A stretch of DNA of 36,251 bases from Chloroflexota bacterium (GTDB lineage: Bacteria > Chloroflexota > Dehalococcoidia > JACPQD01). The stretch spans positions 1 to 36,251 of the forward strand of contig JACPQD010000099.1 of the NCBI GenBank assembly GCA_016190665.1, given 5' to 3'. Position 1 is the stretch's first letter. Every line of letters begins with the position of its first letter. The notes under the pieces are model-generated. The model was given only the letters and a program-made list of their open reading frames with translations. It was not told where the DNA came from and searched no databases. Below, piece by piece: positions 15,565-23,245 of this stretch. Made by a program: the position numbers and the translations under genes.

Positions 15565-16758
15565 TCATTTCTCATTTGCGAGCGTCGCCACGCACTCGAT
15601 GTGATAGGTCTGGGGGAACATATCCACAGGCTGAACTTGCTCCACCTGGTAGGTCCCGCCCTTGCAGAAGAGCGCCAGGTCGCGCGCCAGGGTGGCGGGG
15701 TCGCAGGAGACATAGACGATACGGGAGAGCCTCTGCTCCCGCAGGACAGAGATCACGTCGCTGTGACAGCCGGCGCGCGGCGGGTCCAGGATGACAGCAT
15801 CCGGCTTCACCGCAAGCTTGGGCAGCAACTCCTCTACCTTCCCCTGCAGGAACTCCACGTTCTCGACGCCGGCAGCGCTGACCGCGGCGTCCTTTAAGGC
15901 GGGCAGCGACTCCTCGATGGCGATCACCTTCTTCGCTGAGGACGCCAGGAGCAGGGCGAAGGCGCCCACGCCAGCGTAGGCGTCCAACAGGGTCTCGTCG
16001 CCGCTGAGGCGAAGCTGCTCACGGACCACGTCGGCCAGACGCTCCGCCTGGGCTGAGTTCACTTGGAAGAAGGAGGGCGCCGAGATGCGGAAGCGCACGC
16101 CGCTGAGCTCCTCCTCGTAGAAGCGCTGGCCGGTGGGGACAGCAATCTCGGTCGATTTCAGCGCCGGCTGAATGAGGTATTGTCCGGTGCCGGTCCCCAC
16201 CCTGATACTGAGCTGCGTGGTCTCCCGGCATTTGCCCTGCAACTCGGCCAGCAGCAAGTTGACCTGAGGGTGCATCAGGTGACAGAAGTCGATGGGCAGG
16301 AAACGATGGGTGTAACGCTGCACGAAGCCGAGTTTGCCGCTGCTGCGCCACACGGTGAAGCGGGCGTGATTGCGGTAATGCCAGGGGTCCGGCGCAGGCA
16401 GGGTAGGGAGAACGGGAACATCAGGCAGCTTGCCGATGCGGCGCATCTGCTCCTGCACCACGCGCCTTTTCAGCTCCAACTGGTGACCGTAGTCGACGTG
16501 CTGCCACTGGCAACCGCCGCACTCGCGGTAATGCTCGCAGCGCGGCTCGATGCGATGAGGAGAGGGGCTCACCACCTCCAGCAGGCGGGCATAGGCATAG
16601 CCCTTCTTGTGGCGGCGGATCTCCACTAGGGCCTCCTCGCCGGGGATGCCGAAGCCCACGAAGATGACCTCCCCGTTCAGGCGGGCGAGCACCTCCCCCT
16701 GATGGGCGACGTCTTCGAAGAGAACCTGGGCCTTCTCGGCTGTTACCTGCACGGACAT
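15565..16758 (-). CDS. RlmD/TrmA-type tRNA/23S rRNA (uracil-5-)-methyltransferase
   Basis: A 397-aa SAM-dependent RNA m5U methyltransferase. A TRAM RNA-binding domain occupies about 1-60. Iron-sulfur ligands C74, C80 and C83 (RCEHYRECGGCQWQH) and probably C159 (IDFCHLMHP) match RlmD. The SAM fold has LLDAYAGVGAFALLLAS, the catalytic region has LDPPRAGC, and the nucleophile is in IVYVSCDPATLARDL near 350. Whether the target is 23S rRNA or tRNA cannot be fixed from sequence alone. The ATG directly abuts a 138-bp palindromic repeat (16759-16896) and has no recognisable ribosome site, so the initiation region may have been replaced. Confidence 0.9.
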   Translation of the reverse strand: MSVQVTAEKAQVLFEDVAHQGEVLARLNGEVIFVGFGIPGEEALVEIRRHKKGYAYARLLEVVSPSPHRIEPRCEHYRECGGCQWQHVDYGHQLELKRRVVQEQMRRIGKLPDVPVLPTLPAPDPWHYRNHARFTVWRSSGKLGFVQRYTHRFLPIDFCHLMHPQVNLLLAELQGKCRETTQLSIRVGTGTGQYLIQPALKSTEIAVPTGQRFYEEELSGVRFRISAPSFFQVNSAQAERLADVVREQLRLSGDETLLDAYAGVGAFALLLASSAKKVIAIEESLPALKDAAVSAAGVENVEFLQGKVEELLPKLAVKPDAVILDPPRAGCHSDVISVLREQRLSRIVYVSCDPATLARDLALFCKGGTYQVEQVQPVDMFPQTYHIECVATLANEK

Positions 16759-16896
16759 TCACCGCAGAGACGCAGAGTCCGCTGATCGGCTCGGACACCG
16801 GCGACGAAGCGTCTGATCTACCTGCATTACAGCCTTCTGGGCTTGCCTCATAAGCCTACGGTCTCCACCTCTGTGATCTCTGTGTCTCCGCGGTGA
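16759..16896. repeat. 138-bp palindromic repeat abutting the rlmD-type start codon
   Basis: The ends are TCACCGC-AGAGACGCAGAG and CTCTGTGTCTCC-GCGGTGA, which pair as inverted repeats. One end touches the start codon of the methyltransferase gene and the other lies 20 bp from the stop of the acyl-CoA synthetase gene. No coding sequence is inside. Confidence 0.65.
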
Positions 16897-16915
16897 CTCC
16901 ATCCGTGGTTCTGTT

Positions 16916-18373
16916 CTACGAAATGCCTTCCCACTTCGTCAGGTCCCGCTGGAAATCGTGGTAGTCCATGAACTTGGCTATGGCGCGCGCCGCCCGCGGC
17001 AGCGAGCGATAAATGGGGATGCCCGCCTCGGGCAGCATCTTGTTCAGCTTGGCGCGCTCGGCGCGTATCGCGGGGTCGCCGCCAAAGGTGTAAAGCGTGG
17101 CCGCCATGGGCTTGCCCCGCCGCGCCAGCTCGCACATCATGCGGCCCATCTCGTCTATCTTCTCCTCGCCGGCCTCCTTCACCAGGTCGAGGAAGATGTC
17201 CACGATGACCACATCGATAGTGGGGTCGGCGTTCACCAGTTCCATAGTGCGGAGGAAAAGGTCGACATCCCGGAGCACGATGCCCATGTCAAGAGGATTC
17301 CTTACGCTCGTCCCGGCCGGCGGCACGAACTTGCTCAGCTCCTTCTGCGTCTCCAGGGTCAGCACGGGCACTTCCAGACCCTCTCGCGCGCAGTTGTCTG
17401 TGGCGGAGACCGTGTTGCCCCCGCCGCCCCCGATGATGGCCACGCGACGCCCCTGGGGCGGCTTCATATGGAGGAAGGTGATGACCATATCGGCCACCTC
17501 GTCGGCGGAGCTGACCCGCACGGCGCCCGTCTGCTTGTAGAAGGCCTCCCACACCTGCTTGTTCCCCGCCAGCGAGCCAGTGTGCGTGGAAATCGCGCGG
17601 GCGCCGGCCTCGGTGACGCCGCCCTTCCAGACCAACACAGGCTTGGTGCGGTTGATCTCCCTCACCATCTGCGTGAGCTTGCGCCCATCCTTGATGCCCT
17701 CGATATACTGCCCGATGATCCTTGTCTCCGGGTCGTGGGCGAAGTACTCCAGGAAATCGGTGCAGTCCATGACGGTGGCGTTGCCGTAGCTGACGACTTT
17801 GCTGAACTTGATGCCGAATTCGCGGCCGTAGCGCGTGATGAAAGAGGCGTGGCCGCCGCTCTGCGAGATGAAGGCCACCGGGCCGCTCTCCGCTGGCATG
17901 AAGTCCCAGGTGGACATCCGGGCGGCCGGGACGTGCAAGCCCATGCAATTTGGCCCCAGCACCCGCAGGCCCTCTCGTCGCGCGATCTCCTTGAGCTTAT
18001 TGTCCAGTTGCCGGCCTGTCTCGCCGCCGCTCTCGGTGAAGCCGGAGCAGTAGAGATGTACGTTCCTGGCTCCCGCCTTGGCCGCGTCTTCGAGGATGGC
18101 GGGCACGTGCCGCGCCGAGGCGGAGACGATCACCAGGTCGACGTGCTCGGGCACGGCGCTGATAGTCGGATAAGCTTTGCAGCCGAGCACATCCTGTCCT
18201 TTCGGATTGATGGGGTAGATATGTCCGGGGTAGCCCAGTTGTTTCAGGGTGCGCACGAACATGGTGCCCCCGTGCCCGCCGCGCTGCTCGGCGGCGGCGG
18301 CGCTCCCCGATGCGCCCACGATGGCGATGGCCTTCGGGTGGAAGGCAGCCTCAAAACCGGGATCCCAGGACAT
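16916..18373 (-). CDS. ADP-forming acyl-CoA synthetase, alpha-type (CoA-binding/ligase domains only)
   Basis: A 485-aa protein with a CoA-binding Rossmann domain (about 1-135; AIAIVGASGS, then PGHIYPINPKG) and two succinyl-CoA-ligase-like domains. Family features are VLGPNCMGL, FISQSGGHASF, and THTGSLAGN, which holds the histidine that is transiently phosphorylated. It lacks the ATP-grasp (beta) domain present in fused enzymes, so it should need a separate beta subunit, which is not in the window. Such enzymes interconvert acyl-CoA and acid with ADP phosphorylation; the acyl substrate is unknown. AAGGAG precedes the ATG by 9 nt. Confidence 0.82.
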   Translation of the reverse strand: MSWDPGFEAAFHPKAIAIVGASGSAAAAEQRGGHGGTMFVRTLKQLGYPGHIYPINPKGQDVLGCKAYPTISAVPEHVDLVIVSASARHVPAILEDAAKAGARNVHLYCSGFTESGGETGRQLDNKLKEIARREGLRVLGPNCMGLHVPAARMSTWDFMPAESGPVAFISQSGGHASFITRYGREFGIKFSKVVSYGNATVMDCTDFLEYFAHDPETRIIGQYIEGIKDGRKLTQMVREINRTKPVLVWKGGVTEAGARAISTHTGSLAGNKQVWEAFYKQTGAVRVSSADEVADMVITFLHMKPPQGRRVAIIGGGGGNTVSATDNCAREGLEVPVLTLETQKELSKFVPPAGTSVRNPLDMGIVLRDVDLFLRTMELVNADPTIDVVIVDIFLDLVKEAGEEKIDEMGRMMCELARRGKPMAATLYTFGGDPAIRAERAKLNKMLPEAGIPIYRSLPRAARAIAKFMDYHDFQRDLTKWEGIS

Positions 18374-18424
18374 TGATATGGACTCCTTTCAATCGGCCGG
18401 ACGGGCACGGAAAGCGCCGTGCCC

Positions 18425-19501
18425 CTACAGATTCTCCAGAATCGCCAGCCTCTTCTCCGCCTCCTGTTTGCCGCTGTTCTCGATCGCCGCTTGCCCGATG
18501 GCCCTGCGCAGCAGATCGACGCTCTTATCGTAGGTTTCCCGGTCCACGGGATAGGGGTAGCCGTCCTTGCCGCCGTGGGCGAAGCTGAACCGAGCGGGGT
18601 CGCGGAAGCTGGCGGGCACGCCATGGACGATCTCCGAGAGCAGGCTGAGGGCGCGCAGCGTCTTCGCGCCGACGCCTGGCAGACCCAGCAGCGCCTCGAA
18701 GTCTTCCGGCTGCCTGTCGTAGGTGGCAAGGAATATCTTGTCCAGCCGCTCCGGATTGATATCCTCCAGCCTTACCTCGTGTCGAGGTGGCAGGGAGAGA
18801 CTCTTCAGACGCTTGAGGTCCAGGATCAGCTTCTCCGGTTTCTCCTGGCTCACTATCTCGGCGATGGTGGCGCGGGCGCCGGCGCTTTCCTCGGCCACCA
18901 GGTTCAGCGGCTCTCCGGTGCTGTCGCAGCAGACCGCGGAGTGCGGCTCGCAGACGAGGTCCGCCACGCTGTCGCTGAGCCAGTGGTAGCGGCGGGCGTA
19001 GCGATTGGCCTCGTTCATGCCTTGCTGCACCACGGCCCAGGCGCCAGCGGCGGTGAAGATGAAAACGTGATGATAGAGCTGGTAGCCGTCCTGGACGGCA
19101 GCGCTGTCCACCTTGGCGGACATGCGGCTGGCGTAGACCAGGGGCTCGGGGTCAAGGGAGATGGCCTCGCCGAAAGCGGTTATCTGCGCCGGCGTCTGTC
19201 GCGAGGTCTTGCCCTTGCCGCCGGCGACGAAGAGGCCGAGGTCCTTCTCCAGGCCCTTGATGCCCTCTTTGAGCGCGCCGCAGACGGTGGTGGTCACGCC
19301 GCTGGAATGCCAGTCGAAGCCCAGGACGCAGCCGAAGGCTTGGAACCAGAAGGGATCGGCCATACGCCGCAGCACCTCCTCCGGCCCCTTCTCCTCCACG
19401 ATGACGATAGCCACCTGACGGGCGAGCTGAACCATGCGCTGGAAGAGCCAGCGCGGGGCTTTGCCATAGTGAAGGGGCAGGTTGGCGACACCGGTACGCA
19501 A
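18425..19501 (-). CDS. DUF763 family protein
   Basis: A 358-aa protein starting LRTGVANLPLHYGKAPRWLF, the typical DUF763 opening. I place the start at TTG 19501: GGGAGG lies 9 nt upstream and the family N terminus begins there. A longer frame to 19531 adds ten atypical residues. A later part contains LLGLPGVGAKTLRALSLLSE, a helix-hairpin-helix-like segment that suggests nucleic-acid contact. DUF763 is best known from archaea and thermophiles and has no settled function. It lies 51 bp upstream of the acyl-CoA synthetase gene on the same strand, which may be chance. Confidence 0.8.
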   Translation of the reverse strand: MRTGVANLPLHYGKAPRWLFQRMVQLARQVAIVIVEEKGPEEVLRRMADPFWFQAFGCVLGFDWHSSGVTTTVCGALKEGIKGLEKDLGLFVAGGKGKTSRQTPAQITAFGEAISLDPEPLVYASRMSAKVDSAAVQDGYQLYHHVFIFTAAGAWAVVQQGMNEANRYARRYHWLSDSVADLVCEPHSAVCCDSTGEPLNLVAEESAGARATIAEIVSQEKPEKLILDLKRLKSLSLPPRHEVRLEDINPERLDKIFLATYDRQPEDFEALLGLPGVGAKTLRALSLLSEIVHGVPASFRDPARFSFAHGGKDGYPYPVDRETYDKSVDLLRRAIGQAAIENSGKQEAEKRLAILENL

Positions 19502-19586
19502 GAAAGAGGTCCTCCCGAAGCTAAGCAACATTATAGCAGCTTGGGAGAGAGAGGAGAAAGTCGGGGCGGCGGAAGAAAAAAGACCG

Positions 19587-20006
19587 CTAGACCTTTATCA
19601 CGCCCTTCGAGTACAGGTAATAGCCGTTCCCAGTTGTAGTGAATGCCAACGTTGCGATTCTTTCAAGTGCTGGATAGGTCTTCTCGTCGCGCTCTATCCT
19701 TCCTCGCAAGTCTTCCAAGGCGTCTTCGAGCTTGTCGAATAAGCCTTCGGGAACCCCAATTCCCGTCTCCTGGCGTTGAGCCATCGCGGCGATCCTGGCA
19801 TTAATATTCTGGAAAGCGCTATTCAGCACGAAGTTGATAAACGCGACCTCCGGGTCGAATTCAATGTTCGATACCCTGTTGGCTGCTCCATGAACGGCAC
19901 TGAAGAAGTAGCTCTTCGTCCCTGCGTCCGGGCTCGCCTTCATCTTCTGGACAACAAAACGAATCTCATCAACTAGGAGTTTTCTCAGCTGTTCTGATAT
20001 ATTCAT
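19587..20006 (-). CDS. Hypothetical protein, 139 aa
   Basis: A mostly helical, soluble protein with no motif I recognise (MNISEQLRKLLVDEIRFVV ... KLEDALEDLRGRIERDEKT ... GNGYYLYSKGVIKV). It has no signal peptide or membrane segment. The codon usage looks less GC-biased than the flanking housekeeping genes. It lies 29 bp downstream of the HigA-like antitoxin on the same strand, so it may be an accessory third gene of that operon or cargo that arrived with it. No function is proposed. Confidence 0.55.
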   Translation of the reverse strand: MNISEQLRKLLVDEIRFVVQKMKASPDAGTKSYFFSAVHGAANRVSNIEFDPEVAFINFVLNSAFQNINARIAAMAQRQETGIGVPEGLFDKLEDALEDLRGRIERDEKTYPALERIATLAFTTTGNGYYLYSKGVIKV

Positions 20007-20035
20007 CGTATGTTTGTCCTCCCTACCGCTCTTGC

Positions 20036-20479
20036 CTACGCAACCAGGCTAAGCTCTCTGGCAGGTGCTGCAAGGCCAGCCGTGGACTCGTTCCAGGCCT
20101 CGGTGGCAGACCAAGCTATTTCCGGCCGCATACCGCCGAGCCTCCAATCAGCATCCTGCAGGTCTGCGCTCGAAGCCTTCGAAAGCAGCGCCTCCGTCCG
20201 CATCCGAAGACACAGGCCCAAGGCCGCCAGAATGGAGCCAACCTTTCCCAACGTGGGGTTTGCGTCTCCGCCTTCCAACTTGGCGATATATGGCTGACTC
20301 AGCCCCATTTTATCAGCCAGTTCCTTTTGGGTGATGTGAGATTCGCGCCGAGCCCGCGCAAGAACCACGGCGAATTCCGCCTTGGCGTCAGCAGCGCCGA
20401 AGAGCTTCGCCTTCTCTAAATCCTGAAGCTCCCGCTCCAGATCATCTTCTGGAGTTCGATCCATGGTCTCCCCCTTCAT
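20036..20479 (-). CDS. HigA-like XRE-family antitoxin
   Basis: A 147-aa protein with an N-terminal linker (about 1-45) and an XRE helix-turn-helix at about 48-95 (RRESHITQKELADKMGLSQP, then IAKLEGGDANPTLGKV). The C-terminal tail after about 100 is of unknown role. The gene follows and overlaps the toxin gene by 38 bp, the toxin-first order of HigBA systems. Another possible start is ATG at 20464, with GGGGAG just upstream. It probably binds the palindrome inside the operon promoter (20825-20841). Confidence 0.8.
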   Translation of the reverse strand: MKGETMDRTPEDDLERELQDLEKAKLFGAADAKAEFAVVLARARRESHITQKELADKMGLSQPYIAKLEGGDANPTLGKVGSILAALGLCLRMRTEALLSKASSADLQDADWRLGGMRPEIAWSATEAWNESTAGLAAPARELSLVA

Positions 20480-20816
20480 GCCCAGCGACGTATTCTCTCA
20501 GCCAGCGCCGCGCTTGCTCGATATCCTTGCCCGCCTGCCGCCGCTTCTTCAGCCAGCCACTGAGAAGCACGAAAGAGGCTACCTCTCTATCGAGATAGGC
20601 TGCAATCCTCGTCTGCCCGCTTCTCAATTCGTACAAGTCCTTGTCATCGCCACTTATCTTCTTCAGCATATCCGTGTCCAAGAGCCCGAGACCGTACTGG
20701 CGGAGTTTCCTTATTTTCGCACGAAGCGGAAAGCTGAGGCTTGTATCGAGAGATTCGAGCCATTCCTTTGCCGGTTTGTGGCCGCTCTTTCTGGTGAAGT
20801 AAAATACATTCCACAC
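20442..20816 (-). CDS. HigB/RelE-like toxin (Gp49-like family)
   Basis: A 124-aa RelE-superfamily protein starting with GTG at 20816: VFYFTRKSGHKPAKEWLESL, KIRKLRQYGLGLL, and ELRSGQTRIAAYLDREVASF, then LLSGWLKKRRQ. This is the pattern of the phage-Gp49-like HigB toxins, ribosome-dependent mRNA interferases. The start codon lies only 5 nt after the -10 box and has no Shine-Dalgarno sequence, so the mRNA is likely leaderless. Activity is inferred from family and pairing. Confidence 0.8.
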   Translation of the reverse strand: MWNVFYFTRKSGHKPAKEWLESLDTSLSFPLRAKIRKLRQYGLGLLDTDMLKKISGDDKDLYELRSGQTRIAAYLDREVASFVLLSGWLKKRRQAGKDIEQARRWLREYVAGHEGGDHGSNSRR

Positions 20817-20821
20817 ATGCC

Positions 20822-20850
20822 AGTATAACCCAATAGGTTATGAATGTCAA
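20822..20850 (-). promoter_or_regulatory. Promoter of the HigBA-like operon with nested operator
   Basis: On the minus strand TTGACA (20850-20845), a 17-nt spacer, and TATACT (20827-20822). The inverted repeat ATAACC-N5-GGTTAT (20825-20841) fills the spacer and touches the -10 box, a good place for the antitoxin to bind. The start codon follows after 5 nt. Confidence 0.8.
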
Positions 20851-20918
20851 GTTGCACTTGCGCACGTGGAGCAACCGTTTACATCATGGCAGGCCAGTCG
20901 TTCTTGTATTGGAAAAAG

Positions 20919-20947
20919 TTGACAAGTATTATTATGTGGAATAAAAT
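20919..20947 (+). promoter_or_regulatory. Promoter of the HTH/PIN operon
   Basis: TTGACA (20919-20924), a 17-nt spacer, and TAAAAT (20942-20947). The ATG follows after only 6 nt (CGACTC), so the transcript should be leaderless. Confidence 0.75.
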
Positions 20948-20953
20948 CGACTC

Positions 20954-21316
20954 ATGATGAAGACCTTAGAGCGAATGCCTGATATTCTCACACCGGAGCA
21001 GGCAGCGGAATACCTGCAGGTCAATCGTGAGACCATCTACCGCTACATTCGGGAAGGAAAACTGGCGGCGTCCAAATTGGGCCGGACCTACCGCATCCCC
21101 AAACCAAGTCTTGATCTACTCCTGTGGGCGACCCGCACCAGGCAGGACCTGACCTTGACGGAGTATACGGGCCGGGAGATCGAGGAGTTTATCCGCGCCG
21201 ACCAACTCGACGAGGAGGCGCGACAAATCGCTCGACGCTTCCTCAAGGCTACCGGGCGGCGGGGCAGGGGCACCCGTCGTTTCAGCAAGGCCGCAACGTT
21301 CAGCCAATCCGTATGA
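20954..21316 (+). CDS. HTH_17/excisionase-type antitoxin (putative)
   Basis: A 120-aa protein with an N-terminal MerR-like helix-turn-helix of the excisionase/HTH_17 type (LTPEQAAEYLQVNRETIYRY, then GKLAASKLGRTYRIPK). The acidic, then strongly basic C-terminal half (EEARQIARRFLKATGRRGRG) probably contacts the toxin. It overlaps the PIN gene by 4 bp (ATGA), so translation is coupled. A leaderless start is suggested by the promoter position. Confidence 0.75.
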   Translation: MMKTLERMPDILTPEQAAEYLQVNRETIYRYIREGKLAASKLGRTYRIPKPSLDLLLWATRTRQDLTLTEYTGREIEEFIRADQLDEEARQIARRFLKATGRRGRGTRRFSKAATFSQSV

Positions 21317-21777
21317 CAGTTGGCCCCACGACTCTTCTCTTTTTTGATGCCTCATGTCTTATCGCCGCTACCGGGTCACCCTCCGGCGGATCCGCTTTCC
21401 TGCTGTCTGTCTGCGCCAGAGGACTCCTGCGGGCCGCCGTGTCTCAAGCCGTGCTTCTTGAGGCGGAACGGAACATCCGTCTGAAGCTTCCCCCCGACGC
21501 TCTTGGCGTCTATCGCCGCCTGATTGTCCTTACGCCAATGACCATCGTGGCGTTACCTTCAAAGGCAGACCAGCGCCGTTACCGGACCATTGTGGGCGAG
21601 AAAGACGAACATGTGGTCGCAGCCGCCATAAGCGCGGGAGCACCCTTTCTGCTGACTCTCGATACGCGTCTTCAGAAAAGCGTCAACGAGGCCAATCTTC
21701 CGATCCAGGCACTCTCGCCGGCCGCCTTCATCAAGACCGTCCTCATTCACCACGTCGATTACCCGTCGATCAGGTAG
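21313..21777 (+). CDS. PIN-domain toxin (putative RNase)
   Basis: A 154-aa PIN-domain protein starting at ATG 21313. The acidic metal-binding residues are in place: D12 (LLFFDASCLIAA), E50 (VLLEAERNI), D98 (GEKDEHVVAAAI) and D117 (LLTLDTRL). PIN toxins of type II systems cleave RNA. The frame continues open upstream to 21124, but that part overlaps the antitoxin in another frame and is not PIN-like, so the coupled ATG is preferred. Confidence 0.82.
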   Translation: MTVGPTTLLFFDASCLIAATGSPSGGSAFLLSVCARGLLRAAVSQAVLLEAERNIRLKLPPDALGVYRRLIVLTPMTIVALPSKADQRRYRTIVGEKDEHVVAAAISAGAPFLLTLDTRLQKSVNEANLPIQALSPAAFIKTVLIHHVDYPSIR

Positions 21778-21806
21778 CAGCTCCTGCTGCCGTGATCGTC
21801 AAGTCC

Positions 21807-21835
21807 TTGCGCCTGAAGGCCGAAATGTCTATAAT
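21807..21835 (+). promoter_or_regulatory. Promoter of the heme cluster
   Basis: TTGCGC (21807-21812), a 17-nt spacer, and a perfect TATAAT (21830-21835). It leaves a leader of about 220 nt (21840-22060) before ahbC. I see no recognisable riboswitch or coding sequence in that leader. Confidence 0.7.
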
Positions 21836-22060
21836 GTTAAGTGATTTGCATATGTTTGCCCTCAGAGGGTGGGGTTTGTGGCCGCGATAAGTGTGCTACC
21901 TACTACTAGAGTTTTGGGGCGGATTGCGGACGGCGTGGACTGAGTTGTTTCCGGAATTCCCTCGTCATTGTCACCGAGCGGATGGTCAGCCTGCCGCTCG
22001 TGCCGCTCTCCTGCCAGCGCCTTCAACCCAGGGGTTTGCCAGGGTAACGGGAGTGGAACG

Positions 22061-23245
22061 TTGATAGGTGTCACCAAGCTGCTCTGCGGCGGGACGAGCC
22101 CGGGCGACGCCCTCCGCTACGGCAGAAGAAGCTCAGAGCTGCCATCCCACCTCTTGCAGTTCTCTGAAGACAAGAAGCCGGTAGTAGTCTGGAACCTGGT
22201 CCGGCGCTGCAACTTGCACTGCATCCACTGCTATTCCACTTCCCAGGACCACGATTACCCGGGCGAGCTGGACACAACCGAGGCGAAGGCTCTCATCCAT
22301 AGCCTCGCTGATTTCGGAGTTCCCGTGGTCCTCTTCTCCGGCGGCGAGCCGCTCATCCGGCCCGATATCTTCGAGCTTATCGGCGTGGCGGCAGAGCGCG
22401 GCGTCCGGGCGGTGCTCTCCACCAATGGCACCCTCATCACCGAGGATGTGGCCAGCAGGCTGAAGGAGCTCGGTATTTCCTACGTCGGCGTCAGCCTGGA
22501 TGGGATGGAAGCCATCCACGATCGTTTCCGCGGCAAGCGTGGCGCCTTCCTGGATGCCCTGCGCGGCATCCGGAACAGTCGGGATGCGGGCCTCAAAGTT
22601 GGCTTGCGTTTCACCATTACCCGCCACAACTTCACGGAAGTGCCCGCCATCTTCGATCTCCTTGAGGAAGAGAACATACCCCGCTGCTGTTTCTATCATC
22701 TGGCCTACAGCGGCCGGGGAAGCAATCTTGTCGAGGAGGACCTGACCCACCAGGAGACGCGGGGGCTGATGGACCTTATCTTCGATAGGTCCGAGGAGCT
22801 GTCCCGTCGGTTCCCCGACAAGGAGATCCTCACCGTGGACAACCACGCCGACGGCCCCTATCTTTATCTCAGGGCAAAGGAAAGGCAGCCGTCGCGGGCC
22901 GAGGATGTGTATCAGTTGCTCAAATGGAACGGGGGCAACAACTCCGGCGTGGCCATCGGCTGCATCGATAACCTGGGTGACGTCCACGCCGACCAGTTCT
23001 GGCGGCACTACACCTTCGGCAATATACGTCAGCGGAGTTTCGCCGCTATCTGGCAGGACACCTCCGACCCCCTGATGGCCGGCCTCAAGAACAGGAAGCC
23101 GCTCCTCCAGGGTCGCTGCGCCGAGTGCCGTTATCTGGAGATTTGCGGGGGCAACCTGCGTATCAGGGCGGAGGCAGTGTATGGCGACGTATGGGCCCCG
23201 GACCCGGCGTGCTATCTGAGTGATGAGGAGATCGGGATTCAATGA
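22061..23245 (+). CDS. ahbC: Radical SAM 12,18-didecarboxysiroheme deacetylase AhbC
   Basis: A 394-aa radical SAM/SPASM enzyme. AhbC removes the acetate side chains of didecarboxysiroheme to give Fe-coproporphyrin III. The start is TTG at 22061 with GGGAG 7 nt upstream; it yields the family N terminus IGVTKLLCGGTSPGDALRYG. The radical SAM cluster is C50-x3-C54-x2-C57 (RRCNLHCIHCYS). The SPASM part ends with CAECRYLEICGGNLRIRAEA. It overlaps the next gene by 4 bp (ATGA). The assignment is supported by N-terminal pattern and by AhbA/B and siroheme genes next door. Confidence 0.88.
   Translation: MIGVTKLLCGGTSPGDALRYGRRSSELPSHLLQFSEDKKPVVVWNLVRRCNLHCIHCYSTSQDHDYPGELDTTEAKALIHSLADFGVPVVLFSGGEPLIRPDIFELIGVAAERGVRAVLSTNGTLITEDVASRLKELGISYVGVSLDGMEAIHDRFRGKRGAFLDALRGIRNSRDAGLKVGLRFTITRHNFTEVPAIFDLLEEENIPRCCFYHLAYSGRGSNLVEEDLTHQETRGLMDLIFDRSEELSRRFPDKEILTVDNHADGPYLYLRAKERQPSRAEDVYQLLKWNGGNNSGVAIGCIDNLGDVHADQFWRHYTFGNIRQRSFAAIWQDTSDPLMAGLKNRKPLLQGRCAECRYLEICGGNLRIRAEAVYGDVWAPDPACYLSDEEIGIQ

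Noticed and set aside
16958..18376. A 472-aa open frame on the + strand
   Set aside because: It mirrors the acyl-CoA synthetase gene codon for codon in the antisense direction and has unnatural His/Gly/Arg-rich composition.
18419..19639. A 406-aa open frame on the + strand
   Set aside because: It is antisense to DUF763, with no recognisable motifs; the real gene has a proper start and ribosome site on the other strand.
21836..22060. Possible riboswitch in the ahbC leader
   Set aside because: The leader is long enough, but I could not find a cobalamin-box-like or other known aptamer core, and the hairpins present are weak. A covariance-model scan would decide.
22133..23242. A 369-aa open frame on the minus strand across ahbC
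   Set aside because: It is antisense to a strongly recognisable radical SAM gene, has no protein-family pattern, and is explained by GC-rich codon bias.
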